From Candidatus Solibacter sp. (GTDB lineage Bacteria; Acidobacteriota; Terriglobia; Bryobacterales; Bryobacteraceae), in the NCBI GenBank assembly GCA_017883345.1, contig JADGNT010000183.1:1-8480 (forward strand): a stretch of DNA of 8,480 bases, given 5' to 3'. A model generated the notes under the pieces. The model searched no databases. It had not been told where the DNA came from and was given only the letters and a program-made list of their open reading frames with translations. How positions within the stretch are numbered: position 1 is the first letter of the stretch; the number at the start of each line of letters is the position of its first letter. Below are positions 1 to 6,572 of this stretch, one piece after another. A program made the translations under genes and the position numbers.

Positions 1-588
1 CTTGCCGTGGTCACGGGCGACCTGATCAGCGGCCATAGCGATCCGCTGGATGCCTGCATCCGCCAGTTGGCGCGCGTCAAAGCCGATGCCGGCGTCTTCG
101 CCTGCATGGGGAATCACGAACGCTATATCCGCGCGGAAAACTATACCGCCCGCCAATCCGCGCGCCTCGGCATCCGCTTCCTGCGCGGCCAGGCGCAGAC
201 CCTGCGCTTCGGCAATGCCACGCTCAATCTGGCCGGTCTCGACTTCGAGTCCCAACGCGACCGCAGCCGGTATCTGCGCGGCGCCGAGCGCCTGATCGTC
301 CCCGGCGCAACCAATATTCTGCTGCAGCACAATCCCGACGTCTTTCCCGCGGCGGCCCGGCAGGGTTATAATCTGCTGCTTGCGGGACACACCCATGGCG
401 GACAGGTCACCGTCGAGATTCTGGATCGATCGATCAACCCGGCGCGCTTCTTTACCCCCTACGTTTACGGCCTGTATCGTCAAGGAAATGCCGCGGCGTA
501 TGTCACCCGCGGTATCGGAACCATCGGCATCCCCGCTCGTATCGGAGCGAGGCCAGAGATCTCGCTCCTGCGGCTCAGAAAGGCTTAA
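1..588 (+). CDS. Calcineurin-like metallophosphoesterase, YkuE-type (5' partial)
   Basis: The open frame runs in from the left edge, so the N-terminus is missing; 195 residues plus a TAA stop are visible. The family hydrolyses phosphoester bonds with a di-metal centre. Visible metal-site motifs, numbered from the first in-window codon, are TGD (D7), GNHE (N38, H39), QHNP (H110) and GHTHGG (H130, H132). The first metal motif (DxH) lies upstream of the window. The C-terminal part, with VYGLYR and a GIGTIGIPARIGARPE-like ending, is typical of YkuE-like phosphoesterases, which often carry an N-terminal membrane segment or Tat signal; whether this one does cannot be seen. The ATG-like codon at the 5' end is internal, not a start. 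The physiological substrate is unknown. The next gene follows after 12 nt on the same strand, suggesting cotranscription. Confidence 0.9.
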   Translation, partial: LAVVTGDLISGHSDPLDACIRQLARVKADAGVFACMGNHERYIRAENYTARQSARLGIRFLRGQAQTLRFGNATLNLAGLDFESQRDRSRYLRGAERLIVPGATNILLQHNPDVFPAAARQGYNLLLAGHTHGGQVTVEILDRSINPARFFTPYVYGLYRQGNAAAYVTRGIGTIGIPARIGARPEISLLRLRKA

Positions 589-600
589 TTCAACCTCCCC

Positions 601-1341
601 GTGCGCTATCTGATTGTCAGCGACCTTCATGCCAACCTCGAGGCTCTCCATGCCGTCCTCGCCCAGTCCGCCGGCGGATACGACCGCGCCCTCTGCTGCG
701 GCGACCTCGTCGGCTACGGCGCCGACCCCAACCCGGTCTGCGATTGGGTCCGTCTGAACTGCGCCGCCGTGGTGCGCGGCAATCACGACCGCGCCTCCAC
801 CGGCCAGGACGATCTCGAGTGGTTCAACCCCGTGGCGCGCAATGCCGCCATATGGACCCTCGAAGCTCTCACGCCCGAAAACGCCGGCTACATCATGGCT
901 CTCCCCCGCGGCCCGCTGACCGTCGAAACTTTCCAGTTGTTCCACGGATCCCCCTGCGACGAAGACGAGTACGTCATCGCCGCCGGCGAGGCCGACCAGG
1001 CATTCGGCTACCTGGAAACCCGCGTCGCCTTCTTCGGCCACACCCACGTGCAGGGCGGATTCATCTGGAACCAATCGCGTGTGGAGACCATCCTCCGCCC
1101 GCCCGCCCGCGGCGATTCGCAGTCCCTGCCCATTGACCCGGAGTGCGCCTACATGATCAACCCCGGGTCCACCGGCCAGCCCCGCGACGGCGACCCGCGG
1201 GCGGCCTACGCCCTCTACGATACCGAGGCGAACGAAGTGACCTACCGCCGCGTGGTCTACGACGTTGCCGCGGCCCAGAAGAAGATTCACGCCGCGGGGC
1301 TGCCGCCGATACTGGCCGACCGCCTGTCGGTGGGCCGGTAG
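601..1341 (+). CDS. YfcE/MJ0936-like metallophosphoesterase
   Basis: This is a complete 246-residue cytoplasmic protein with no signal peptide or membrane segment. It has the ordered motifs of single-domain calcineurin-like phosphodiesterases: SDLH (D8, H10), CGDLVGYG (D35), GNHD (N61, H62), FHGS (H115) and GHTH (H147, H149). A C-terminal NPGSTGQPRDGDPRAAY block is usual for the COG0639/COG0622-like group. All metal ligands expected for a binuclear site are present, so it should be active on a phosphomono- or diester; the real substrate is not predictable. The start is a GTG at 601, because the SDLH strand begins at once and there is no ATG nearby. The spacer is only 12 nt and lacks a good Shine-Dalgarno; a weak gaaagg lies about 17 nt upstream. 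It is probably translated with the preceding gene. Confidence 0.92.
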   Translation: MRYLIVSDLHANLEALHAVLAQSAGGYDRALCCGDLVGYGADPNPVCDWVRLNCAAVVRGNHDRASTGQDDLEWFNPVARNAAIWTLEALTPENAGYIMALPRGPLTVETFQLFHGSPCDEDEYVIAAGEADQAFGYLETRVAFFGHTHVQGGFIWNQSRVETILRPPARGDSQSLPIDPECAYMINPGSTGQPRDGDPRAAYALYDTEANEVTYRRVVYDVAAAQKKIHAAGLPPILADRLSVGR

Positions 1342-1351
1342 CGCACACGTC

Positions 1352-1560
1352 ATGAAGCTGAACCGCGAAAACCTGCCGGCACTGGCCGAGAACGCCATTG
1401 CCAAGGAGATCGCCGACGCCGCTTTCCCCATTCATACGACGCTTGGCCCGGGCGTCTCAATTGTTTGCCCGCAAGGTTCGTTGGATGTTCCTACCATGCC
1501 AATGCTGCGCCTCAGCGCCGCAAGGCGCGGAATTGCCGTACAGGCGGCCTACAAGCGTCC
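1352..1560 (+). pseudogene. Decayed GxxExxY-family gene remnant
   Basis: An ATG at 1352 opens a frame that starts MKLNRENLPALAENAIAK and continues into AKEIADAAFPIHTTLGPG. This matches the N-terminal part of GxxExxY proteins, which read roughly AKEIVDAAxxIHxxLGPGLLESVYE. After LGPG (about 1455) the family signature is lost. SYHA-like residues occur in another frame, and an LSAARRGIAVQ-like piece, resembling the family's RGIxVxRQ segment, returns near 1508-1545. The likely explanation is several small indels. The 3' part runs into the end of the oppositely oriented glycoside hydrolase gene, so the remnant is also truncated. GxxExxY proteins are small proteins of unclear function, common in soil bacteria. 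The boundary at 1560 is approximate. A frame remains open to 1684, but beyond 1549 it is antisense to a real gene. Confidence 0.65.
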
Positions 1561-3138
1561 CGTGGTCCGCGCCAGCGTCGCCGCGTGCGCGATCTCTTTG
1601 CCGCCGGCGAAAATGCGCAGGCCCGCACCCTTCTGGAAGTGCTCGCCCGTGCGGTCCCACAAAATGGCAAGCTCGCGGCCGTGATACGGCACGCGGTCGA
1701 GCGCGAACCAGTCCCATTCGGGCGGCGCGAGCGGGTTCACCTCCACCACGTCGTCGGCCCGCGGGCGCAGGCCCACCAACCCCGTGATCACCAGGTCGGC
1801 GTACGACGAATGGTTGTAGTGGTCGCCGCGGCCGTAGTAAGTCTTCTTGCGCAGCTTGAGTTCGCGGGCCCACCACACGCCGGTCAGCGGATTCAGATTC
1901 TCGTCGACCCACGGGACCACCTGGCCGTTATCCAGTTTGAGGCGCTGGCTCCGCGTGTAGATGCCTAACGTCTTCCGGTAGTCATTGGCGGACACCGAAT
2001 TCTGCGCATAACCGTTCAGCACGTTGGCCAGCGCGCGCAGCGTGATGCTGGTAGCGAAGGGCCAACTCGGGCCGTTCCACTGGCAATCGTCGCCCTGGGC
2101 CGCGATAGCGAATTCGGGGTGGCGCCGTTCCGCCGTGGTGGGGCCGTACGGAGCGTAAAAGCCTTGCGGGTCCATGAGCTGTTGCCACGCGACTTCGAAG
2201 CCCTTGCCTTTTTCGGGCAGATCGAAATACCAGGGGGTGTAGCCGATCTGCTCGCGCACGTTGGCGGACTTTCCATCCTCCAGTACGGTCTCGAAGAACT
2301 GGTCTTTGGGATTCCAGCAGCGTTCCTGCGTCAGCTTGCGGAGTGCCGCGGCCTTGCGATCGTATTCGGCGCGCGCTCTCGCGTCCCCCGCCATGCCGGC
2401 GATAGCGGCCAGCGCGCGCGCATTGGCGTACATGTAGCTGTTGATGGTGGGGCGCAGGTTCTTCACATTGCGTCCGCCGCTGATGGAAGATTCCATGCCG
2501 TCGGAGACGTCGCGCTGCCAGAAGAGTCCGCTGGCGGTGAGCCGCTCCTTTTCCCAGGCGGCGTAGTCTTTGCGCAGCGCGGCGAATTGCGCCAGCAGGC
2601 GCGGACGGTTGCCGTCGGCGAGCCAGCGGTCGTAGAGAGCGTCGGCGAGCCATCCGCTGAACTGGTGAAAGTGCTCCTCGAAGCCGCCGCCTTCGCCCGA
2701 GTGCAGCCAGAAATCGACGTACCCATCCAGGTAGCGTGCGTCGTGCAGCCAGCGGCCCTCGGCGATGTGCAGGCCCAGCGCGCAACTGATGGCGTTGTAA
2801 TCCGTGGAGTGCTTCACCGGCCGCAGGAATTCCGTGATCACATAGCCCGCGCCGGTCTTCTCGATGTGCTTGCGGTAGGCCCACCAGCGGTAATAGTAAG
2901 TCAACTCCAGATCGGAATCCGGGCACGCCAGGAAGGGGACGTTGCGGGTCATCCACGCCCAGGCTTCGGCGTTGGAGATGCCGCCGTTGACGTCTTCGGG
3001 ATCGCTCCGGTTGAGCGCGTCCACGTAGTGGCGGAAGTCCTCGGCGCGCAACAGACCGGGCGCGTCCGCGGCGCGCGCCAGGGCGGGGAAGAGCACGCCC
3101 GCGCACAGCAGCAGTGCCGCGGTGGATCGGCCGGTCAC
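1549..3138 (-). CDS. MGH1-like (GH63-type) secreted glycoside hydrolase
   Basis: This predicted 529-residue (alpha/alpha)6-barrel glycosidase resembles the MGH1/GH63/GH37 group. It starts at a GTG (3138) that overlaps the stop of the upstream oxidoreductase as GTGA, so translation is probably coupled. The open frame extends further upstream, but that part is antisense-style shadow inside the neighbour. Residues 1-23 form a Sec signal peptide: a short basic start, a hydrophobic core and ARA-AD as the likely cleavage site. Barrel landmarks are DGMESS (213-218), which aligns with the SGLDD general-acid motif of GH63 so E216 is the likely acid; CQWNGPSWP (352-360), equivalent to the YWRGPxW motif; ENLNPLTG (413-420), matching the ENYxPxTG base motif so E413 is the likely base; and DHYNHSSYADL (439-449). 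The C-terminal 60 residues look like a small beta domain. The substrate is probably an alpha-linked oligosaccharide or glycoside released outside the cytoplasm, but the linkage is not predictable. Confidence 0.85.
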   Translation of the reverse strand: MTGRSTAALLLCAGVLFPALARAADAPGLLRAEDFRHYVDALNRSDPEDVNGGISNAEAWAWMTRNVPFLACPDSDLELTYYYRWWAYRKHIEKTGAGYVITEFLRPVKHSTDYNAISCALGLHIAEGRWLHDARYLDGYVDFWLHSGEGGGFEEHFHQFSGWLADALYDRWLADGNRPRLLAQFAALRKDYAAWEKERLTASGLFWQRDVSDGMESSISGGRNVKNLRPTINSYMYANARALAAIAGMAGDARARAEYDRKAAALRKLTQERCWNPKDQFFETVLEDGKSANVREQIGYTPWYFDLPEKGKGFEVAWQQLMDPQGFYAPYGPTTAERRHPEFAIAAQGDDCQWNGPSWPFATSITLRALANVLNGYAQNSVSANDYRKTLGIYTRSQRLKLDNGQVVPWVDENLNPLTGVWWARELKLRKKTYYGRGDHYNHSSYADLVITGLVGLRPRADDVVEVNPLAPPEWDWFALDRVPYHGRELAILWDRTGEHFQKGAGLRIFAGGKEIAHAATLARTTGRL

Positions 3139-4484
3139 ACGTTCCCCGGCGTGGGATGGACCCACGGATTGCGGTAGGGGCGCAGCAGCAGGCGGTTGGC
3201 CTCGTCGTCGCCGGTCACGCGCCCTGTCTTTTCGTCCCATGCGAGGGTGCGGCCCAGCTTCATCGACAGGTTGGCCAAAATGCAGCTTGCGGTGGAGATA
3301 TGGCCCTGCTCGATATCGGCCACCGGCCGGCCGCCAGTGGCGATGGCGTGCAACATGTCTTTCATGTGGCCGCGAATGGCGGGGGCGCACTGCTTTTCCA
3401 GGTCCTTCTCGGTCTTGTCCTCGGGATACTGCTCCAGCTCGTAGGTGACGTCCTTGTGAATCGCCGGTTCGCTTCTGCCCGCGGGTGTGAAATCGTAGCT
3501 ATACACGCTCGCCTTCAGCGTGCCCTTGTCTCCGTAGAAGGTGGCGCCCCAGGGATACTTGGGGTCGGGCTCCGCGCCCCACGTGCGGTGCTGCCAGACC
3601 ACCTTGAGATCGCCGTAGTCGAAGGTGGCGATCTGGGTGTCGGTGATGTTCGCCTTGCTGCCCTTGGACACCAGGATGCCGCCGCTCGATGCGATGCGCT
3701 TCGGCCAGCCGAGGTCCATCATCCAGCGCGTCATGTCGAACATGTGGACGCACATGTCGCCCACGATGCCGTTGCCGTACTCCATGAAGGCGCGCCAGCC
3801 GCGCGGATGCACGATGCTGTTGTACGGGCGCATGGGCGCGGGGCCGGTCCACATGTTGTAGTCGAGATACTCGGGCGGCGCGCTGTCGGGCGGATTGGTC
3901 TCGTTGCGCATGTGGTAGTAGCAGTAGATTTCCACCAACCCGATCTTGCCGAGCTTGCCTTCGCGCACGATGCGGTCGCGCGCTTCCATCAGGTGCGGTG
4001 TGCTGCGCCGCTGCGTGCCGATCTGCACCACGCGTTGGTACTTGCGCGCGGCGGCGAGCATGGCCTGACCTTCGACCACGTCGACGCTGACCGGCTTCTG
4101 GCAGTAGACATGCGCGCCGGCCTTGACGGCGGCGATCATGGCCAGCGCGTGCCAGTGGTCGGGTGTGCCCACCAGGACGATATCGAGATCCTTCCCGGCG
4201 AGCATGGTGCGGTAGTCGCTGAAGGTGCGCGGCTTCTTATGGGAAGTCTGGCGCACGGACACCAGGTCCGCGGCTTCCGAAAGCATGCGGCGGTCCACGT
4301 CGCAGAGCGAGACCACCTCCACCGGCGCGACCTGAATCAGCCGCAGGATGTCGGATTTCCCGTACCATCCACAGCCGATCAAGCCGACGCGCAGCGGTTT
4401 CGAGTTGCCGGCCTGCCCGGCGAATCCCAGTGCGGCGGCTCCGAGGCCCGCGGCCCCGGTACGAAGAAATTGGCGGCGATTCAT
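3135..4484 (-). CDS. Tat-exported Gfo/Idh/MocA-family oxidoreductase
   Basis: This 449-residue NAD(P)-dependent sugar oxidoreductase begins with a twin-arginine signal, NRRQFLRTG (residues 2-10), and an Ala/Gly-rich core to about residue 26. It is therefore predicted to fold with cofactor in the cytoplasm and be exported. The Rossmann domain follows: GCGWYG (37-42) is the dinucleotide loop and CDVD (61-64) ends the second strand. QKP (129-131) replaces the usual EKP and keeps the catalytic Lys130. The C-terminal alpha/beta domain carries GDMCVHMFD with H247 as the usual catalytic histidine. The family oxidises or reduces sugars, inositols and glycosides, and exported members such as glucose-fructose oxidoreductase hold the cofactor tightly. 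The start is firm: AAGGAGA lies 9 nt before the ATG. The gene follows the TIM-barrel gene and overlaps the glycoside hydrolase by 4 nt, suggesting a shared pathway. Confidence 0.93.
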   Translation of the reverse strand: MNRRQFLRTGAAGLGAAALGFAGQAGNSKPLRVGLIGCGWYGKSDILRLIQVAPVEVVSLCDVDRRMLSEAADLVSVRQTSHKKPRTFSDYRTMLAGKDLDIVLVGTPDHWHALAMIAAVKAGAHVYCQKPVSVDVVEGQAMLAAARKYQRVVQIGTQRRSTPHLMEARDRIVREGKLGKIGLVEIYCYYHMRNETNPPDSAPPEYLDYNMWTGPAPMRPYNSIVHPRGWRAFMEYGNGIVGDMCVHMFDMTRWMMDLGWPKRIASSGGILVSKGSKANITDTQIATFDYGDLKVVWQHRTWGAEPDPKYPWGATFYGDKGTLKASVYSYDFTPAGRSEPAIHKDVTYELEQYPEDKTEKDLEKQCAPAIRGHMKDMLHAIATGGRPVADIEQGHISTASCILANLSMKLGRTLAWDEKTGRVTGDDEANRLLLRPYRNPWVHPTPGNV

Positions 4485-4493
4485 GCGAGTGGT

Positions 4494-4500
4494 TCTCCTT
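4494..4500 (-). promoter_or_regulatory. Strong Shine-Dalgarno of the Gfo/Idh/MocA gene
   Basis: On the minus strand the sequence reads AAGGAGA, ending 9 nt before the ATG at 4484. It is the only clearly canonical ribosome binding site before a complete gene in the window, and it fixes the start directly in front of the Tat signal. The other intact genes start without one. Confidence 0.8.
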
Positions 4501-4532
4501 TACGTGGCATAAGTTGCTCGTGACACCTGATG

Positions 4533-4633
4533 CTGCCTCTCAGGAAAAAGCGGCGGCGCGGAGGCAGAATGCCCCCACGAATGGGGGCATGGCAGCCTGA
4601 AAGGCTACGCTACGGTGCCGCGCAGCGCGCGGC
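4533..4633. repeat. Cluster of four hairpins between the isomerase and oxidoreductase genes
   Basis: Four inverted repeats lie in about 100 bp. (a) CTGCCTC at 4533-4539 pairs with GAGGCAG at 4561-4567 across 21 nt. (b) ATGCCCCC at 4569-4576 pairs perfectly with GGGGGCAT at 4583-4590 around a 6-nt loop. (c) AGCCT at 4594-4598 pairs with AGGCT at 4602-4606 around GAA. (d) GCCGCGC at 4617-4623 pairs with GCGCGGC at 4627-4633 around AGC. No T-tract directly follows any stem on either strand, although five T's lie at 4549-4545 on the minus strand after a GC-rich run. The cluster fills most of the 178-bp gap. It could be a REP/BIME-like interspersed element, an mRNA processing or stability structure, or a leaky attenuator between the two genes. 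No coding sequence is seen in the gap. Confidence 0.6.
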
Positions 4634-4662
4634 GGCCGCCACTGGTTGATTAACTCCATGCC

Positions 4663-5697
4663 CTACAAACCCAGCAGCTTTCGGGTATATTCGATGCTGG
4701 CTTCCAGGTCTTCGCGCTCGCGCTGGCGGGCGCTCTCCGCATTGGCCGGCCGGGGTTCGGCGGCGTGCGGCTGGCCGCGTTCGGCGATTTCCAGGAAGCG
4801 GGCGAATGCCCACGCCGGAACGTCGCGATACGCGTCCCAGAACTTGGGATCGCGGAAAGCGAAAACCCGCGGATTGGTGACGATGGATTCGAGCGAGAGC
4901 GCGCGTCCGGGGCAGAGTTCCGCGTACTTGCGGCAGTACTCGTCAATGGCGACGTTGCCTTGCCCCATGCGCACCCACGAGACGGCCGCGCCCTCCGGCA
5001 CCCGCCACACGGCAGAGTCGCGCACGTGGCTGGTGAGCACGTAGGGGTGCAGCGTCTCTAGCGTGACGTGCGGGTCTTCCAGGGTCCACAACGGGTTGCC
5101 CGAATCCAGGCAGGCGCCGACGAAATCCTTGCCGGATTCTTCGATCAACTGCTTCAATTCGTGCGCCTGCATGTCGCCGGAGTGGTTCTCGATGGCGATC
5201 TTGAGGTTGTGGTCCTGCACCTTCGCACGCACATTGCGGAGAACCTTGATGGTGCTTTCGATATGCTTTTCGATGGGCCCGGGGCGGCGGTCCTCGGAGC
5301 TGCCCAACACCGCGCGCACAATGTGCGAACCGGCCAGCGTGGCGGCGTCCAGCATGCGGCCGATCTGCTCCTCCGCGGTGCCCGCCTTGGCATCGAACAT
5401 TTTCGAAGTGGGGCAGATCGACTTCATGCCGATCTCGATTTCGATTCCGCGCTCTTCGGCGTAGCGCCGGACGGCCCGCAAATTCTCCGGTTCCAGGTTG
5501 CCGATGAAGCGGATTTCGGAAAAGTGGACCACCTTGGCCGCGAGTTTGGCACTGTAGTCGAGGAGTTGGAACGGGGTCCAGTTCTGCGAGCGCAGGCTGA
5601 ACAGGTCGATGCCGAGTTTGACGGCGGGCGCGGGGGCGGCCATGGCGAGCGGGGCCGCGGCCGCCATTCCCAGAAGGCTGCGTCGGGTGAGGTTCAT
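4663..5697 (-). CDS. Tat-exported sugar isomerase/epimerase-like TIM-barrel protein
   Basis: This 344-residue protein belongs to the xylose-isomerase-like TIM-barrel (AP endonuclease 2-type) superfamily. The chosen ATG (5697) puts a Tat signal, TRRSLLG (residues 4-10), and an Ala/Pro-rich core at the N-terminus, with likely cleavage near APAPA-VK. A TTG 18 nt upstream would only add residues before the signal. The barrel has the usual four metal ligands at strand ends: IENHSGD (E170), ACLDSGN (D198), TSHVRD (H224) and LSLES (E270). The metal site therefore looks intact. The C-terminal 35 residues are charged and helical. Family members isomerise or epimerise sugars or keto acids, and some cleave 3-keto-glycosides by elimination together with a Gfo/Idh/MocA partner. 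That partner is encoded next in the same direction, across a structured 178-bp gap. The exact reaction is inferred only. Confidence 0.88.
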   Translation of the reverse strand: MNLTRRSLLGMAAAAPLAMAAPAPAVKLGIDLFSLRSQNWTPFQLLDYSAKLAAKVVHFSEIRFIGNLEPENLRAVRRYAEERGIEIEIGMKSICPTSKMFDAKAGTAEEQIGRMLDAATLAGSHIVRAVLGSSEDRRPGPIEKHIESTIKVLRNVRAKVQDHNLKIAIENHSGDMQAHELKQLIEESGKDFVGACLDSGNPLWTLEDPHVTLETLHPYVLTSHVRDSAVWRVPEGAAVSWVRMGQGNVAIDEYCRKYAELCPGRALSLESIVTNPRVFAFRDPKFWDAYRDVPAWAFARFLEIAERGQPHAAEPRPANAESARQREREDLEASIEYTRKLLGL

Positions 5698-5706
5698 TTT
5701 GCCAGA

Positions 5707-5712
5707 AGTATA
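5707..5712 (-). promoter_or_regulatory. -10-like box TATACT for the TIM-barrel/oxidoreductase/hydrolase genes
   Basis: The minus strand reads TATACT and is followed by exactly 9 nt before the ATG at 5697. There is no Shine-Dalgarno in between. A transcript starting about 7 nt after the box would begin at or next to the ATG, so the mRNA may be leaderless. The -35 position, about 17 nt further upstream, has no good match to TTGACA. Confidence 0.5.
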
Positions 5713-5740
5713 CAACAGGCCGCGAGCGTCTGCATGGCGC

Positions 5741-5746
5741 TATGCT
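5741..5746 (+). promoter_or_regulatory. -10-like box TATGCT for the SDR/fucosidase genes
   Basis: TATGCT ends 9 nt before the ATG at 5756, mirroring the spacing of the opposite promoter. No Shine-Dalgarno is present before this ATG or before the alternative ATG at 5780. This supports a leaderless or nearly leaderless start. No convincing -35 is seen. The two divergent boxes are only 28 bp apart, so their upstream regions must overlap. Confidence 0.45.
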
Positions 5747-5755
5747 TACGTTCTG

Positions 5756-6541
5756 ATGCTACGCACTGATTTTCCACCCATGCAAGACCAAGCAGGCAAA
5801 GTCATCCTGGTCTTCGGCGGGGCCGGTGGCATTGGCGCCGAGGCCAGCGCGCGACTTGCCTCGGGGGGCGCGCGGGTCGTCATCGCCGATCTGCACGCGG
5901 CCCAGGCCCGGGCGAAGGCCGTGGGCATCGTTGCCGAGGGGGGCCAGGCCATCGGCGTGGCGTGCGATATCGCCAACCCCGAACTGTGCGAGTGCGCGGC
6001 GCAGGCTGCGGTCGATCGATTCGGCCGGCTCGATGGGGTGGTGAACTGCGCGGGTATTAGCAAACCGCACGACTCCATCTCACTGCCGCCCGCGGACTGG
6101 GCGCGCATGGTGGATGTACAACTCAACGGCGCGTTCTACGTGGCGCAAGCGTGCGCCAAGCGCATGTGGGCCGCGGGTGGTGCGATCGTGTTCATCACCA
6201 GCATCAATGCCGAGGCCGCATTCCCTCGCCGAGCCGCCTATTGCTCGGCCAAGGCCGGCGTGGCCATGCTCACGAAGGTGCTGGCCATTGAGTGGGCAGA
6301 GAAGCGCATACGCGTCAACGCCGTTGGCCCGGCCTATGTCGCCACCGAGATGACGGAGCGCAACATCGCGGCAGGTAATATAAACGAAGCTCAGATCAAG
6401 GCCCGCATCCCGCTGGGCCGGCTGGCCCAACCCGGCGACGTGGCCGACGCCGTGTCCTTCCTGCTGAGCGAGCAAGCCAGCTTCATTACCGGTCACTCGT
6501 TGTATGTGGACGGCGGCTGGCTCGCCTACGGATATTTCTAA
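5756..6541 (+). CDS. SDR-family dehydrogenase/reductase
   Basis: This 261-residue classical short-chain dehydrogenase is cytoplasmic, with no signal peptide. The nucleotide-binding loop reads FGGAGGIG (20-27), with Phe where the family usually has Thr. Asp45 at the end of the second strand (VVIAD) favours NAD(H) over NADP(H). Further landmarks are CDI (D71), NCAG (97-100, a variant of NNAG), N124, the catalytic S149 (ITSIN) and Y162-C-S-A-K166 (YxxxK), followed by VNAVGPAYVATEM and the C-terminal FITGHSLYVDGG block. The tetrad N-S-Y-K is complete. The substrate may be a sugar or polyol from the surrounding pathway, which is an inference from context. The start at 5756 is chosen because of the -10-like box 9 nt upstream; an ATG at 5780 would give 253 residues and fits family length equally well. 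It runs divergently from the TIM-barrel gene. Confidence 0.92.
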   Translation: MLRTDFPPMQDQAGKVILVFGGAGGIGAEASARLASGGARVVIADLHAAQARAKAVGIVAEGGQAIGVACDIANPELCECAAQAAVDRFGRLDGVVNCAGISKPHDSISLPPADWARMVDVQLNGAFYVAQACAKRMWAAGGAIVFITSINAEAAFPRRAAYCSAKAGVAMLTKVLAIEWAEKRIRVNAVGPAYVATEMTERNIAAGNINEAQIKARIPLGRLAQPGDVADAVSFLLSEQASFITGHSLYVDGGWLAYGYF

Positions 6542-6556
6542 TCGGTTCACCCGGGC

Positions 6557-6562
6557 TAAACT
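6557..6562 (+). promoter_or_regulatory. -10-like box TAAACT before the GH29 gene
   Basis: TAAACT lies in the 31-bp gap after the SDR stop and ends 10 nt before the ATG at 6573. There is no Shine-Dalgarno in the gap. It may be an internal promoter giving a leaderless transcript, although cotranscription with the SDR gene is also possible. Confidence 0.35.
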
Positions 6563-6572
6563 GTGTGTAGCC

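Noticed and set aside
2119..3177. Long + strand open frame opposite the MGH1-like hydrolase
   Set aside because: It is an antisense shadow in high-GC DNA: composition is repetitive, no family motifs appear, and the minus-strand frame has clear glycosidase motifs.
3139..3390. Upstream extension of the hydrolase frame
   Set aside because: It lies inside the oxidoreductase gene in another frame and would bury the signal peptide; the GTG at 3138 gives a proper secreted N-terminus.
3114..4523. 469-codon + strand open frame opposite the oxidoreductase
   Set aside because: It mirrors the Gfo/Idh/MocA gene and lacks any recognisable domain; the opposite frame has a Tat signal, Shine-Dalgarno and Rossmann motifs.
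4569..4590. Perfect 8-bp hairpin as an intrinsic terminator of the TIM-barrel gene
   Set aside because: No T-tract directly follows on the minus strand; the nearest five T's are about 20 nt further on, and it is one of four stems, so a structured element is the better reading.
5698..5715. TTG start six codons upstream for the TIM-barrel protein
   Set aside because: It adds residues before the Tat motif, has no Shine-Dalgarno, and would overlap the -10-like box.
5609..5755. Upstream extension of the SDR frame
   Set aside because: It is antisense to the start of the TIM-barrel gene and adds 49 residues not found before the SDR Rossmann fold.
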